A stretch of DNA of 64,000 nt, from the NCBI RefSeq assembly GCF_030230605.1, contig NZ_JASPDO010000012.1, positions 7,887 to 71,886 of the forward strand, written 5' to 3'. The notes below the pieces were generated by a model. It was not told the DNA's origin, did not search any database, and worked only from the letters and a program-made list of their open reading frames with translations. The position numbers were made by a program, and so were the translations under genes. This document shows positions 46,613 through 59,150 of this stretch, one piece after another (the first letter of the stretch is position 1; every line of letters begins with the position of its first letter). The stretch comes from Brevibacterium sp. UMB1308A. GTDB taxonomy: Bacteria; Actinomycetota; Actinomycetes; Actinomycetales; Brevibacteriaceae.

Positions 46613-47738
46613 TGTTTACTTCATCGACGTAGCCAGAAATCCAGTCGACATAGTTGGAATCTTTGGGCATGGTTTCTGCCATGTCCACGACAGGAATGCC
46701 GGCGTCGTCCGCTGCCTTCTTCAGAGATTCGGCCTGTTCGTTCGTTGCCTGCGTGTTGTAGCCAAGGATGGCAACTTCTTTGTTCTTCAGCTGGTCTTGA
46801 GCTTTTTTGAACACCAGGGGAGGCGCGTCGTTACCTTCTTCAATCGCCGACAAGAACTCTGGCGGGGTCACTGGTTCGAGCCCCATGTCTTCAAACAGCC
46901 ACAGTGGGACTGGCTCAGTTGCGGCCGCCTTTTTGCCTTTGTTCTGTGACTGCGCGTCAGTGATTTTCTTGTTCAGCTCTTCAAGCTTGCCACGCAAGTC
47001 GTCAGCGTTCTTTGTGAACTCGTCTTTGTGCTCAGGCGACTTCTCGCTCATGGTTTCGGCGACTTCGTCAACCAGTTTGATCATGGTAGGCACGGAGTAC
47101 CACACGTGCTCGTTAAACGCACCGTGGTCGTGGCCTTCGTGGCTTTCCTCGCCATGCTCGTGGTCGTGACCTTCGTGGCCCTCTTCGCCATGGTCGTGAC
47201 CTTCGTGGCCTTCTTCGCCATGCTCATGGTCATGACCTTCGTGGCCATCTTCGCCATGCTCATGGTCGTGGCCCTCGTGACCTTCTTCACCGTGATCGTG
47301 GTCGTGACCTTCGTGGCCCTCTTCGCCATGCTCGTGACCGTGGTCGTGAGGCTCGTTGCCCAGTCCTTCCGAACCAGGGAGGCCGGAGATCGAAACCGCG
47401 TCAACCACCTCGGGCTTGGAGTCAGAAGCCTCCAACAGCGTGGTCATGAAAGCGTCGTAGCCGCCACCGTTTTGCACAACCACATCTGCCTTGGACAGTT
47501 TCAGCTGGTCTTGTGAGGTCGCCTCATAGGAGTGAGGGTCCTTCGACGGGTCGTCAATAATCGGCGTGACATCTACAGCGTCACCGCCAACCGTCTGAGC
47601 AATGTCAGCATAGACGTTGGTCGATGTCACCACATTGAGCTTGTCTCCACCGGAATCACCAGACTGAGATCCACACGCGGACAAAACGAGGGCACCAGCT
47701 GCACAAACGGCAACAGAAGCCATGCGAAGCGACTTCAT
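46599..47738 (-). CDS. znuA: zinc ABC transporter substrate-binding lipoprotein with histidine-rich array
   Basis: A 379-residue protein. Signal peptide with lipobox (AGALVLSACGS; cysteine at about 21). The central loop (about residues 130-210) is a tandem GHEGHDH / GEEGHEG array typical of zinc binders. C-terminal ZnuA/TroA fold: VPLWLFEDMGLEPVTPPEFL and ILGYNTQATNEQAESLK. AAAGG precedes the ATG. It delivers zinc to the permease. Confidence 0.92.
   Translation of the reverse strand: MKSLRMASVAVCAAGALVLSACGSQSGDSGGDKLNVVTSTNVYADIAQTVGGDAVDVTPIIDDPSKDPHSYEATSQDQLKLSKADVVVQNGGGYDAFMTTLLEASDSKPEVVDAVSISGLPGSEGLGNEPHDHGHEHGEEGHEGHDHDHGEEGHEGHDHEHGEDGHEGHDHEHGEEGHEGHDHGEEGHEGHDHEHGEESHEGHDHGAFNEHVWYSVPTMIKLVDEVAETMSEKSPEHKDEFTKNADDLRGKLEELNKKITDAQSQNKGKKAAATEPVPLWLFEDMGLEPVTPPEFLSAIEEGNDAPPLVFKKAQDQLKNKEVAILGYNTQATNEQAESLKKAADDAGIPVVDMAETMPKDSNYVDWISGYVDEVNSALK
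47122..47350 (-). repeat. tandem repeats encoding the ZnuA histidine array
   Basis: Units of about 42 bp and shorter (GAAGGTCACGACCA-type) encode GEEGHEGHDHEH. The repeats are imperfect and prone to copy-number change. Confidence 0.7.
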
Positions 47739-47770
47739 AGAAGACCTTTCTAGCTAAACGAAACAACCAG

Positions 47771-47800
47771 AAAGTATCTGCGCACCGCAATTATTGACAA
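47771..47800 (-). promoter_or_regulatory. candidate promoter of znuABC
   Basis: On the minus strand TTGTCA (47795-47800) and TACTTT (47771-47776) have an 18-bp spacer. An A+T-rich stretch upstream could hold a Zur operator, though no clear Zur box is seen. The leader would be about 26 nt. Confidence 0.4.
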
Positions 47801-47834
47801 ATAGTTATATAAGCATTTCTCTATGCGTGGGACT

Positions 47835-50161
<2,327 letters not shown>

Positions 50162-50206
50162 ACTTGTTCTTTCTGTGTAATAGGACGACGCTTGCGCAAT
50201 GGCTCC

Positions 50207-50212
50207 ATTGTA
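50207..50212 (-). promoter_or_regulatory. TACAAT -10 box upstream of aspartate kinase
   Basis: TACAAT on the minus strand, about 45 bp before the GTG at 50161. This would give an mRNA leader of roughly 40 nt. No clear -35 box. Confidence 0.4.
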
Positions 50213-50286
50213 GAGGAACGCGTGCGTGCCGGATGTGTTCGTGTCACACGTGAGACATGTGACGTTGCCCGAGGTGGCAACCCCAG

Positions 50287-50901
50287 TTATTCGCTTGTGT
50301 GTACTTGCGTACGTCCTTGGAAGGCGCGGCCCAGGGTCACTTCGTCGGCGTATTCGAGATCGCCGCCTACGGGGAGGCCGCTGGCCAGTTTGGAGACGTT
50401 GACACCTACGGTGGAGAGCAGGCGGATCACATATGTTGCGGTCGCTTCGCCTTCGAGGTTGGGGTCGGTTGCGATCACGCACTCTTTGACGTCTCCGGTT
50501 TGGAGCCGGGTGAGTAGCTGTTTAATGCGGAGTTGGTCGGGGCCAATTCCCGCCATGGGGTCGATGGCCCCACCGAGCACGTGGTACAGCCCGCGGTATT
50601 CGCGGGTACGTTCAATTGCGACGACGTCTTTCGCTTCTTCTACCACGCAGATCACGCTCTGGTCGCGGCGCGTGTCTTGGCAGATTGCGCATTTTTCGCC
50701 TTCGGCTACGTTTCCGCAGATTTCACAGAAGTTGACGCGTCGTTTGACTTCAGTGAGTGCGCTGGCCAGTTTTTCGACCTGCTGAGCGGGTGATTGCAGG
50801 ATGTGGAAGGCCAGCCGTTGCGCGGATTTTGGTCCGATTCCTGGTAGTTTTCCCAGTTCGTCGACGAGGTCGGCGAGGGCACCGTCGTAGATGGCACTCA
50901 T
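50287..50901 (-). CDS. recR: recombination mediator protein RecR
   Basis: A 204-residue protein. N-terminal helix-hairpin-helix [20 protein letters not shown], four-cysteine zinc finger ([16 protein letters not shown]) and Toprim motif [14 protein letters not shown]...[16 protein letters not shown]. Works in RecF-pathway gap repair. Its ATG overlaps the dnaX stop (ATGA). The usual ybaB/ebfC gene between dnaX and recR is absent. Confidence 0.96.
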   Translation of the reverse strand: MSAIYDGALADLVDELGKLPGIGPKSAQRLAFHILQSPAQQVEKLASALTEVKRRVNFCEICGNVAEGEKCAICQDTRRDQSVICVVEEAKDVVAIERTREYRGLYHVLGGAIDPMAGIGPDQLRIKQLLTRLQTGDVKECVIATDPNLEGEATATYVIRLLSTVGVNVSKLASGLPVGGDLEYADEVTLGRAFQGRTQVHTSE

Positions 50902-53624
50902 TCGTCAACTTCCTCCAAGATCTCGCCACCGATAATTCTTAAGAACACGGGTGCCCCGATGTCACGGCTTTCTGTGATTTCTGGGTCGCTTTCGGTGTCG
51001 TAGTCGTCGTAGTTGCTGACGTCAGGGCCGTCAGCGTTGGGTTGTTCAGCTCCCTGCGAACCAGTGGTCGCTGTGTCCTCGGATTCTGCGCTGTCTGGTT
51101 GCCCGGCAGCTGGCTCCGCGTCCGAGGTGGTCGCCGGGTTCGGGGTAGTACGTGCACCACGTGCGCGCAGTTCTGCCCACGGTTCGTCACCGGGTTCCTG
51201 CTTGGGGGCGCTTTGGGGTGGGGTTGCGGGTTCGTCGTATCCCAAGTTGGGGTCGGCGTAGGCCCCGAGGACGTCGCCAAAGTCTTCGGGTTCTTCTACT
51301 GGAGGTGGGACCACGACCTGTGGAACTTCGACGGCTCCTTGCCCCGCCGAGGTGTCTGGCTCGTTATACCCGCTGTACGACGCCGGTTCTTCAGGTTCAT
51401 GTTGAGTTTCTGTGGCGTCAGGGTGTTCATGGCCTGTTCCACCGGTATGGTCCTCCTCCTGTGAGTCGGAGGATTCTCGGTTGCGGTTAGCGGGAGTGTC
51501 TGCGTCCAAGTTCCAGTACTTTTCGCGGTCCACGGGCGCTTGGTCAACGGCCCGAGGTCCCACGACCGCATCGACTTCTTCTTGAGTTGGACGTTGCCGT
51601 CCCTGGTGCGGTGCCCCTTGCGGTGCGGACTCGTTCTGGCGCGGCGCGGGTTCAGACTGTTGGGCGGGTTCAGCCTGGTGCGAACGTACATCGGTGTCGA
51701 CTCCTACATCGCCGATCACCACATTGGCCCGGATTCCCAACACCTCATTGATCGCTTGCGCGAGTTTCTCGCTGTTTCCAGGCCGGTCAAAGCTCGCCAC
51801 GGACCACTGGTTGTTGAATCCCAGCACGAGCGCACCGTCGCGGAACGCCTGCGGAACCGCATTCCCAGAAAGGATCGCGCGCACCAACCGGCTCTTTCCG
51901 GTGAGCGCATCGAGGATGTTTGGCCAGCTCCTACGGATCGCATCGATTTCGTTGTTGCCAGCATTTGCCTGTGGTTCCGGCTGACGCTGCGGCTCAGGTT
52001 GCCGTTGCTGTACTTCTGGCTGACGCTGCACCGGGGGTTCTTCCCGCCGAGGCGGTTCAGGCTGACGCTGAGGCTCAGGTTGCCGTTGCTGCACTTCCGG
52101 CTGGCGCTGTGGCTCCCGGTCGCGTTGCACGTGCGAATCAGGCTGCGGTTGCGCTTCCGGCTGACGCTGAGGTTCAGCCGGTTGATCGGCTGTTGCGAGT
52201 TCTTCAGCAGCGAACGCGAAATCTGCGATCGAATCGAGATCAGGTTGCGGCTTTTGCACACTCCCCTGAGGCTGAGCGTCTCCCCGCTGGACCGGCGACT
52301 GGGCATCAGGCTGAACTGCATTCGACTGTGCGTCTTCCTGCCCTCCTGACTGGGGAACCGTCGGCGACGAGGCAGCAGCAGGAGTCTGCACCGCCTCGGG
52401 CGCCTGCCCAACCTCTGACCCTGGAACCTCCGCGGGCACATTGCTGGCACGCCCGGTAGGCGACATTCCCACCCTGCGTTCTAAACGCTCAACGCGAGAC
52501 ACAACGGCCCGCCTGGACGATTCCACCGACGGCAGCAGAACCCGTGCACACATGAGTTCGAGCTGCAGGCGCGGGGACGTTGCACCGGACATTTCGCTCA
52601 AACCTTCGTTGAGCATGTCCGCAGCACGTGAAAGCTCGGCCGCCCCGTACTGTTGTGACTGGGTGATGAGCCGTTCAAGAAGATCGTCAGGAGCTTCTGG
52701 CAAAAACGCGCGCGCTTGGTTGGGGGCCGTGCCCACCACAATGAGATCCCGGAACCGTTCGAGCAGGTCTTCAACAAAACGACGAGGGTCCTGACCCGAC
52801 TCGATCACCCGGTCAACAACCCGGAACACGGCGGCCCCGTCGCCTGCGCTGAACGCGTCAACGATGTCGCCTAGCAGTGAGTCCGGCGTGTACCCCAGCA
52901 ACGCAACAGCCGTTGTGTAGTCAAGACCGTCAGGTCCCGCACCGGCCATGAGCTGATCCAGAACAGAAAGGGTGTCACGGACCGATCCCCCACCTGCCCG
53001 TACAACTAACGGCAGAACACCTTTACCTATCGCAACGTTTTCGCGCTGGCACAGTTCAGTCAAATACGCCGTGAGGATGTCTGGTGGCACTAACCGGAAC
53101 GGGTAGTGGTGGGTGCGCGAACGGATGGTCCCAATGACCTTTTCCGGTTCAGTGGTCGCAAAGACAAACTTCACGTGCGGAGGCGGTTCCTCCACCAGTT
53201 TCAGAAGCGCGTTGAACCCCTGCGGCGTGACCATGTGAGCTTCGTCCAAAATGAAAACTTTGAACCTGTCACGCGCCGGCGCATACACCGCACGTTCACG
53301 CAGATCACGCGCGTCGTCAACACCGTTGTGACTAGCAGCGTCAATCTCTACAACATCCAGAGATCCCGGCCCTCCCGTGGCCAAGTCACGGCACGAAGCG
53401 CACTGCCCGCACGGCGTGGAAGTGGGGCCCTGTTCGCAGTTAAGACATCGAGCGAGGATTCTGGCCGAGGTGGTTTTTCCGCAACCGCGCGGACCGGAAA
53501 AGAGGTACGCGTGGTTAACCTTCCCATTGTCGAGGGCAGCTTTCAGCGGACCAGTGACATGGTCTTGGCCGATAACGTCAGCGAACGTATCGGGCCGGTA
53601 GCGGCGGTAAAGAGCGGTAGACAC
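50898..53624 (-). CDS. dnaX: DNA polymerase III subunits gamma and tau
   Basis: A 908-residue clamp-loader subunit from the GTG at 53624. AAA+ domain: Walker [17 protein letters not shown] (near 45), zinc cysteines [16 protein letters not shown], Walker [17 protein letters not shown], sensor [16 protein letters not shown]. From about residue 440 the protein is P/Q/E-rich; residues about 480-560 are near-perfect tandem repeats of [15 protein letters not shown] tau C-terminal domain (about 570-650) follows, then another long acidic disordered region. Start chosen by the TAGGGT box 7 nt upstream. Confidence 0.94.
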   Translation of the reverse strand: MSTALYRRYRPDTFADVIGQDHVTGPLKAALDNGKVNHAYLFSGPRGCGKTTSARILARCLNCEQGPTSTPCGQCASCRDLATGGPGSLDVVEIDAASHNGVDDARDLRERAVYAPARDRFKVFILDEAHMVTPQGFNALLKLVEEPPPHVKFVFATTEPEKVIGTIRSRTHHYPFRLVPPDILTAYLTELCQRENVAIGKGVLPLVVRAGGGSVRDTLSVLDQLMAGAGPDGLDYTTAVALLGYTPDSLLGDIVDAFSAGDGAAVFRVVDRVIESGQDPRRFVEDLLERFRDLIVVGTAPNQARAFLPEAPDDLLERLITQSQQYGAAELSRAADMLNEGLSEMSGATSPRLQLELMCARVLLPSVESSRRAVVSRVERLERRVGMSPTGRASNVPAEVPGSEVGQAPEAVQTPAAASSPTVPQSGGQEDAQSNAVQPDAQSPVQRGDAQPQGSVQKPQPDLDSIADFAFAAEELATADQPAEPQRQPEAQPQPDSHVQRDREPQRQPEVQQRQPEPQRQPEPPRREEPPVQRQPEVQQRQPEPQRQPEPQANAGNNEIDAIRRSWPNILDALTGKSRLVRAILSGNAVPQAFRDGALVLGFNNQWSVASFDRPGNSEKLAQAINEVLGIRANVVIGDVGVDTDVRSHQAEPAQQSEPAPRQNESAPQGAPHQGRQRPTQEEVDAVVGPRAVDQAPVDREKYWNLDADTPANRNRESSDSQEEDHTGGTGHEHPDATETQHEPEEPASYSGYNEPDTSAGQGAVEVPQVVVPPPVEEPEDFGDVLGAYADPNLGYDEPATPPQSAPKQEPGDEPWAELRARGARTTPNPATTSDAEPAAGQPDSAESEDTATTGSQGAEQPNADGPDVSNYDDYDTESDPEITESRDIGAPVFLRIIGGEILEEVDE
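51960..52190 (-). repeat. P/Q/E repeat array in dnaX
   Basis: In-frame imperfect tandem repeats encode [17 protein letters not shown] twice and shorter copies. Expected to be unfolded and variable in length between strains. Confidence 0.65.
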
Positions 53625-53631
53625 ATGTACT

Positions 53632-53637
53632 ACCCTA
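53632..53637 (-). promoter_or_regulatory. TAGGGT -10 box, leaderless promoter of dnaX-recR
   Basis: TAGGGT on the minus strand, 7 nt before the GTG at 53624. It supports this start over the ATG at 53678 of the same frame. Confidence 0.45.
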
Positions 53638-53762
53638 ATGCCACCCACTGACACAGTGGAGTTCACGACCCCTCGCACTGCGCAAAAAGTGGGAGCGTAT
53701 GATGTCCATCAGCGAAACACCTCGGGCATCTATCCCCGAAGAACCCCAAATAAGGAGAGACT

Positions 53763-54005
53763 GTGGACGAGCCTCACATGCTTGCAATCATCATTGTGGC
53801 GGCCTGCTTCATTACGGCCTTTTTTGGTGGCTGGTACCTCATTCACCGCACCATGAACCGGCCAGACGCTTATATTGGGGCAAAAATGGTCAAGCGTGAA
53901 GAAGAGATGCGTAGGCAACAAGAAGGTTCCGAACATCTTCTACCTAACGACCCGCGCGCAGACCTCCCACCCGACACACGTGGAACCGACGGGAATTCAC
54001 ACTAG
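53763..54005 (+). CDS. small single-pass membrane protein (80 aa), hypothetical
   Basis: An 80-residue protein. One membrane helix (LAIIIVAACFITAFFGGWYL) follows a short N-terminus, then a charged cytoplasmic tail (KREEEMRRQQE). AAGGAGAG is well placed before the GTG. I recognise no family. ACCTCGGG motifs sit just before (53719) and just after (54012) it. Confidence 0.7.
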   Translation: MDEPHMLAIIIVAACFITAFFGGWYLIHRTMNRPDAYIGAKMVKREEEMRRQQEGSEHLLPNDPRADLPPDTRGTDGNSH

Positions 54006-54052
54006 CCTGACACCTCGGGCTAAAACCCGCCCACAGACCGGCGGCGAAAGCC

Positions 54053-54661
54053 CTACGAACGCAACGAGACCTGCGCGTGGTCCCTGCGCCCAAACAAAAA
54101 CAAAACAAGTTCAGACGGCTTACCTTCCAGCACCGCAGCACCTTCGTCAGTATTGCCCACGTGAAGTTCACCGTGCCCGGGAGCTCGCACAATGAGCGGG
54201 CCATCCTTACGAACACTGGGTGAGTGCGCCAGTGGCTTGCACACGTTCCACAGCTGGGCTTCAAGTTCGGGAAGAATGTTGCGTGGCTCCCAGCCCTTGC
54301 GTGCTCGACGAATATCCTCGTGGTGCACATAGAACTCGCCGGTGTTCGTCAACACATCCACCGGAGTCCACCCCATAGGAGAAAGAACCCCTGGCCCGGC
54401 AGCAACCATGCCCACCAGTTTGTCCCACGGAAGATCCTTCAGTTCTGCTTCGCGTGCAGCAGTGCGTTTCGCAAAAAATTCCACCTTGCCCGCTTTGCCA
54501 CTGGCATTGGCCGGCAAAGCTGCGGGATAACGGTCGCGGATCACCAAGTGAACCGCAAGATTCAGGGTGGTCCACCCTTCACACAGAGTGGGGGCATCGG
54601 GGCCAACTTCACGTAGAAGAGCGGCGACTGACAAGCGTTCTGCGCGAGCAAAGTTCGTCAT
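54053..54661 (-). CDS. TIGR03085-family DinB-like protein
   Basis: A 202-residue protein. LCEGWTTLNLAVHLVIRD and YVHHEDIRRARKGWEPRN give the histidines of the DinB/mycothiol-dependent metal site. The family is actinobacterial and often annotated as mycothiol-dependent maleylpyruvate isomerase-like. Substrate unknown. It is downstream of, and in line with, the Sir2 gene. Confidence 0.85.
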   Translation of the reverse strand: MTNFARAERLSVAALLREVGPDAPTLCEGWTTLNLAVHLVIRDRYPAALPANASGKAGKVEFFAKRTAAREAELKDLPWDKLVGMVAAGPGVLSPMGWTPVDVLTNTGEFYVHHEDIRRARKGWEPRNILPELEAQLWNVCKPLAHSPSVRKDGPLIVRAPGHGELHVGNTDEGAAVLEGKPSELVLFLFGRRDHAQVSLRS

Positions 54662-54678
54662 GTTTCAAGCCTAGAGGT

Positions 54679-55533
54679 TTACCACAGCGGGAGGAAGTCT
54701 TTTACCCGGGAAACTGACCGATACGTCACCAATTCATCCCCACGTGTAGGCCCATCGGTGACAACCACAATGGGTTTGCCTTCTTTAAACGCGTTCTTCA
54801 CGAACCTCAACCCAGAAAGCACGGCGAGCGAACTGCCCAAAACCACCAAGCCACGACCTCGGGCGGCTAGCGCGTGCGCTTCCCGATTTCGTTGCGCAGG
54901 AACGGACTCCCCAAAGAACACAACATCGGGTTTGAGATCGCCCCCGCACACGGGGCACGGCAAAACCGTGAAATCTTGTGTGTCGTCAACGGCCACGTCA
55001 CCGTCGGGGGCGGTTTCGAGCATCTCGGCTGGTACCCCCAACTGATCCGCAAAGTCCGGGTTGAGGGCCTGAAGTTCGTCTTGCACCCACTGACGATCAA
55101 ATAGGTTTTCGCACTGCAAACAGATCACGCGGTCCAAACGCCCATGCAGGTCAATCACGCCGTCACTACCGGCAGCCTGGTGCAAGCCATCCACGTTCTG
55201 CGTGATGATCCCACCCGGGGCTATGCGCGCAAGTTCGCGGTGCGCGGGTCCGGGGCGCGCGGTCAGGATTGTCTCCCAGCCCAAAAACGACCTGGCCCAG
55301 TAGTGCCTGCGGTTGCTGGCCGAGGCGCGAAAATCTTGGATTGTCATGGGGGTTCGTTTGGGAGAGTTGGGGCCACGGTAGTCAGGCAAGCCCGAATCCG
55401 TGGACACCCCTGCCCCGGTGAGCACCACCCAGTCGCTGGCCGGCATCGAGTGCAAAACGGTAGCGATCTGCTCATCGGTGTGGCTGGGGTCTGGCCTGGT
55501 GAGCCCCGCCAGCGGGTCCTTGATTCGGGCCAT
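54679..55533 (-). CDS. Sir2-family NAD-dependent protein deacylase
   Basis: A 284-residue sirtuin. [17 protein letters not shown] (NAD-binding), [13 protein letters not shown] (catalytic NVDGLH with HG in [10 protein letters not shown]), and four zinc cysteines ([18 protein letters not shown]). It removes acyl groups from lysines; acetyl-CoA synthetase is a classical substrate. Confidence 0.94.
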   Translation of the reverse strand: MARIKDPLAGLTRPDPSHTDEQIATVLHSMPASDWVVLTGAGVSTDSGLPDYRGPNSPKRTPMTIQDFRASASNRRHYWARSFLGWETILTARPGPAHRELARIAPGGIITQNVDGLHQAAGSDGVIDLHGRLDRVICLQCENLFDRQWVQDELQALNPDFADQLGVPAEMLETAPDGDVAVDDTQDFTVLPCPVCGGDLKPDVVFFGESVPAQRNREAHALAARGRGLVVLGSSLAVLSGLRFVKNAFKEGKPIVVVTDGPTRGDELVTYRSVSRVKDFLPLW

Positions 55534-55573
55534 GTGTTCTCCTGTCGCATGCGCACAACACGCGCGTCCGTTG

Positions 55574-55579
55574 TACCGT
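55574..55579 (+). promoter_or_regulatory. TACCGT -10 box, leaderless promoter of the flavodoxin-like gene
   Basis: TACCGT is 6 nt before the ATG at 55586 and no Shine-Dalgarno sequence is present. Confidence 0.4.
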
Positions 55580-55585
55580 GGCTCT

Positions 55586-56041
55586 ATGTCTACACCAACA
55601 GTGTTGTTCGTCCACCATTCGCCAAGTCCGCGCGTGGAGCAGCTCGCTCAAGCGGTGCGCGATGTTTTCACGCTACCTGAACTCGACGGCGTCACGCTCG
55701 TTGAAAAACCCGCCCTCGAGGCCACCGTGCAGGATGTCCTGTCCGCCGACGCCTACATTCTGGGCACCACCGCGAACTTCGGTTATATTTCCGGGGCACT
55801 CAAGCACTTCTTCGACACGACGTACAACGATGTCCGGGAGCCCACCTCGGGACGCCCTTTCAGCTACTTCATTCACGGTGGCTTTGACACGACCGGCGCC
55901 GAACGCGCCATGGAAGCGATCACCACCGGTTTGGGGTGGAAGTTGGTTGCGCAACCGGTTGCGTTTACTGGCGAAGTTGAGGAGTCCCACACGGACGCCA
56001 TCGCCGAGGCGGCCGGCACCGTAGCGGCCACCGTCATGTAA
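55586..56041 (+). CDS. flavodoxin-like/NAD(P)H-dependent oxidoreductase family protein
   Basis: A 151-residue protein (MSTPTVLFVHHSPSPRVEQL); the frame is open further upstream but overlaps the Sir2 gene. Features: ADAYILGTTANFGYISGALK, a flavodoxin FMN-site pattern (GT..NFG..SG..K), and FSYFIHGGFDTTGAERAM. Probably an FMN-binding reductase or flavodoxin; partner unknown. Confidence 0.8.
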   Translation: MSTPTVLFVHHSPSPRVEQLAQAVRDVFTLPELDGVTLVEKPALEATVQDVLSADAYILGTTANFGYISGALKHFFDTTYNDVREPTSGRPFSYFIHGGFDTTGAERAMEAITTGLGWKLVAQPVAFTGEVEESHTDAIAEAAGTVAATVM

Positions 56042-56077
56042 ACGTTGGCGGTGAGTTGGCAAGCGACCGGGCGGAGA

Positions 56078-56413
56078 TCAGTTGGCCGGAGCGTTAGGGC
56101 CGGGAGCCCCATACGGGTCTTGAGCAAACGACATGATCAGGATTCCGACGACCACGGCCGTGACCACTACGTTCACGATGAGGAAAATGATTCCCCAGGT
56201 CACGCCCCAGCGACCGAACTCATTGTCGGACAGGCCGTCTTCGCGTGAACGTTTGCGCGCCATACCGCCCATGATGATTCCCGCGATAGGGCCAATGAAC
56301 GCGAACCCAAGTAACGAGGACATCGACGCGATAAACGCTGCGATACCCAGCGCATTGTGAGGGTTTGTTTCAGCCTCGTGGGGCTTTTCGCTTGAGTCGT
56401 CTGCCGTGGTCAT
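56078..56413 (-). CDS. DUF4190-type membrane protein
   Basis: A 111-residue protein. NALGIAAFIASMSSLLGFAF with GPIAGIIMGGMARKRSRE is typical of DUF4190; a second helix follows (IIFLIVNVVVTAVVVGILIM). Hydrophilic N-terminus. Overlaps the aldo/keto reductase stop by 4 bp. Function unknown. Confidence 0.8.
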   Translation of the reverse strand: MTTADDSSEKPHEAETNPHNALGIAAFIASMSSLLGFAFIGPIAGIIMGGMARKRSREDGLSDNEFGRWGVTWGIIFLIVNVVVTAVVVGILIMSFAQDPYGAPGPNAPAN

Positions 56414-57231
56414 TCGGCGCCTAAGTCCATGGGGTGAGGACCGATCCGGTTGTCTGCGTTGAGCGCGCTGATCGCGGCCATGTCGACATCGGAAAGCGCG
56501 AAGTCGAATACCTGGAAGTTTTCCTTGATCCGCTTTTCGTTCACGGACTTAGGGAACACGATCCGGCCAGCTTGTAGGTGCCAGCGCAACACCACTTGAG
56601 CTGGTGTGCGTCCGGTGCGTTCAGCGATCTGAACAACAGTTGGGTTCTCTAAATCGTGGGCCCTGCCCAAAGGTGACCACGCTTGGGTCACCACACCGTA
56701 TGTGGCGTTATACGCGCTCAGTTCCTTCTGCGTGAACGTGGGGTGGAGCTCAATTTGGTTGACCACAGGGCGAACCGAACCGTGTTTTGCCAGTTCATAG
56801 AGGTCGCTTTCGCGGAAGTTAGAAACACCAAGTGATTTCACCAACCCGTCGGCCTGCGCCTGTTCAAGGGCAGCCCACGCTTCCAGACGCTTGTTCTGTT
56901 CTGGAACTGGCCAGTGGATGAGGTACAGGTCCACGTAGTCCAGACCAAGCTTGGTCAGGCTTTCTTCGAGAGCAGCGCGCGCATCAGTGTGGCGGTTGTT
57001 CCACAGCTTCGTGGTGACAAAGAGGTCGTCGCGGTTTAATCCGCTCTGGGCAATCGCCTGTCCTACGCCTTCTTCGTTTTTGTAAATTGCGGCGGTATCG
57101 ATGTGCCTGTACCCAGTCTCCAACGCCGTGGTGACCGCTGGAACGATGTCGTCAGTGGATATTTGCCACACACCAAATCCCAGCTGTGGGATGGTATTGC
57201 CGTCGCTCAGCGTCAGCTGTGGGACTGTCAT
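56410..57231 (-). CDS. aldo/keto reductase
   Basis: A 273-residue TIM-barrel oxidoreductase. Catalytic tetrad: DTAAIYKNEEGVGQA (D, Y), VTTKLWNNRH (K) and DLYLIHWPVPE (H). NADPH-binding C-part IVFPKSVNEKRIKENFQVFD. 2,5-diketo-gluconate reductase type; substrate unknown. Confidence 0.93.
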   Translation of the reverse strand: MTVPQLTLSDGNTIPQLGFGVWQISTDDIVPAVTTALETGYRHIDTAAIYKNEEGVGQAIAQSGLNRDDLFVTTKLWNNRHTDARAALEESLTKLGLDYVDLYLIHWPVPEQNKRLEAWAALEQAQADGLVKSLGVSNFRESDLYELAKHGSVRPVVNQIELHPTFTQKELSAYNATYGVVTQAWSPLGRAHDLENPTVVQIAERTGRTPAQVVLRWHLQAGRIVFPKSVNEKRIKENFQVFDFALSDVDMAAISALNADNRIGPHPMDLGAE

Positions 57232-57462
57232 GATCGTTCCTTTCGTACAGTGATCCTTGGATCTTCTGTTTTATCACTCACCGGCACTGGTTTCATGCCC
57301 TCGTGTCACAGTGAGCTGTGTTTCACGTAGCTAAGCGTTCGCAGACCTACCTTAAAAACAAACGCACAAAAGTAAATGCATTTGTCACTCAAAATTCACG
57401 TACCCATGCCTTTGAGGTTAACCGTCAGCGTCACCATGTGTACGTACGACGAAAGGTTTGTT

Positions 57463-59085
57463 ATGTCTGCATCTCTTGACGAAAAGCCAGGCACGTCAGT
57501 TACACCTAAAACGTCCGGCTTCTTGGGGCCAGACCGTTGGTGGCACATCGCTTTTGGTGGGCTCATGGCGATCGCCTTGGTGTCCTTCACTCTGTGGTCC
57601 TTTGGTTATGTCGACCCGAGCGCCAACCGCATCCTGCTGATCACCACGATCGTTTTTGGCCTGTTCATGGCCTTCAACATCGGTGGTAACGACGTTGCAA
57701 ACTCGTTTGGAACGAGTGTGGGTGCCGGAACTCTGTCCATGAAGCAAGCGCTCGTTGTCGCGGCGATCTTCGAGGTCAGCGGCGCTGTTCTTGCCGGTGG
57801 TGAAGTCACCGAAACCGTGCGTTCAGGAATCGTGGACTTGAACGCGATCGACCTCGCCCCCATGGACTTCGTGTTCATCATGATGTCTGCCTTGCTGGGT
57901 GCAGCCCTGTGGCTCTTGGTGGCAACCCGCATGGGCTGGCCCGTTTCCACCACCCACTCGATCGTGGGAGGTATTGTGGGCGCCGCCCTGACCCTGGGAT
58001 TCGTTACCGGCAGTGGCGGTTGGTCCATGGTGCAGTGGTCAGAAATCGGCAAGATCGTCTTGTCCTGGGTGCTGTCCCCACTTTTGGGTGGCGTAGTCGC
58101 ATGGCTCATGTTCAGCCAGATCAAGAAGCACATTCTGGTGTTCAACGAACGCATGGACGTAAAACTCCGCGAACTTAAGCGTGAACGTGCCGAACTCCGC
58201 ACCACGCACAAGCAGGCGTTCGAACGTCTAGACGAACTGCAGCAGATCTCATACACCAACGCTATGGCGCGTGACGCTGAAGTGTACTTGCGGGACAACT
58301 ACGACCCGGAAGAGCTCGAATCCGACTACTACCGCGACCTTCACCAAATTGAAGAGCGCGCAAAAGAGATCAACGCTCACAAGGCACTCGAAACGTGGGT
58401 TCCCTTGCTGGCTGCTTTCGGAGCAGTTGTCATTGGCTCAATGATGCTGTTCAAGGGTTTGAAAAACTTGCACTTGGACATCGGTTCGGTGGGTAACTTC
58501 CTGATCTTGGGAATGATCGCGGCATCCGTGTGGATGGCGGTGTTCATTTTTGCTCGCACGCTCAAAAAACAAGACCTGTCGCGTTCCACGTTCCTCTTGT
58601 TCAGCTGGATGCAGGTGTTCACAGCCTCGGCGTTCGCATTTAGCCACGGTTCAAATGACATCGCAAACGCAATTGGCCCATTCGCCGCGATTCTGGACGT
58701 GCTCAAAACCAACGCCATTAACGACGAAGCAGGCGTACCTGCCGCGGTGATGGTCACCGCCGGTGTGGCATTGATCGCAGGACTGTGGTTCATTGGCCGA
58801 TTCGTCATCAAGACAGTTGGTTCAGGACTCACCGAAATGCACCCAGCGTCCGGCTTCACCGCAGAGCTCGCAGCCGCCGGTGTTGTCATGCTGGCTTCCG
58901 TCTTGGGTCTGCCAGTGTCCTCAACTCACATCCTCATTGGTGCAGTTCTGGGTGTGGGAATTGTGAACAAGGCGGCGAACTGGAACCTCATGAAACCAAT
59001 CGCGCTCGCATGGGTCATCACAGTTCCTGCCGCAGCCGCAGTGGGCGCGGTAGGTGTCTTGGTTCTTCGGGCGATCTTCGGTTAA
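57463..59085 (+). CDS. inorganic phosphate transporter (PiT family)
   Basis: A 540-residue permease from the ATG at 57463, which has AAAGG upstream; longer reading to 57376 is unsupported. PiT signatures occur twice: [20 protein letters not shown] and [35 protein letters not shown] and [16 protein letters not shown] large cytoplasmic loop lies in the middle. Imports phosphate with protons or sodium. The 230-bp leader region holds no obvious Pho box. Confidence 0.94.
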   Translation: MSASLDEKPGTSVTPKTSGFLGPDRWWHIAFGGLMAIALVSFTLWSFGYVDPSANRILLITTIVFGLFMAFNIGGNDVANSFGTSVGAGTLSMKQALVVAAIFEVSGAVLAGGEVTETVRSGIVDLNAIDLAPMDFVFIMMSALLGAALWLLVATRMGWPVSTTHSIVGGIVGAALTLGFVTGSGGWSMVQWSEIGKIVLSWVLSPLLGGVVAWLMFSQIKKHILVFNERMDVKLRELKRERAELRTTHKQAFERLDELQQISYTNAMARDAEVYLRDNYDPEELESDYYRDLHQIEERAKEINAHKALETWVPLLAAFGAVVIGSMMLFKGLKNLHLDIGSVGNFLILGMIAASVWMAVFIFARTLKKQDLSRSTFLLFSWMQVFTASAFAFSHGSNDIANAIGPFAAILDVLKTNAINDEAGVPAAVMVTAGVALIAGLWFIGRFVIKTVGSGLTEMHPASGFTAELAAAGVVMLASVLGLPVSSTHILIGAVLGVGIVNKAANWNLMKPIALAWVITVPAAAAVGAVGVLVLRAIFG

Positions 59086-59118
59086 CGCGCTCACAAACTG
59101 ACTCAAAACCCACTACAT

Positions 59119-59150
59119 GCGCGGGGGTAGCCAGGAGGCTATCCCCGCGC
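59119..59150. terminator. hairpin between the phosphate transporter and the alpha/beta hydrolase
   Basis: A 14-bp stem (GCGCGGGGGTAGCC/GGCTATCCCCGCGC, one mismatch-type G-T) with an AGGA loop. It overlaps the last codons of the hydrolase gene. No T-run, so it is a weak intrinsic terminator for either direction. Confidence 0.5.

Noticed and set aside
53625-54052. SRP 4.5S RNA gene near dnaX
   Set aside because: The conserved GGAAG-type apical loop sequence was not found in the gaps near dnaX.
57232-57462. Pho box or riboswitch before the phosphate transporter
   Set aside because: GTTAACC and GTCACC pieces are present but do not form clear 11-bp repeats.
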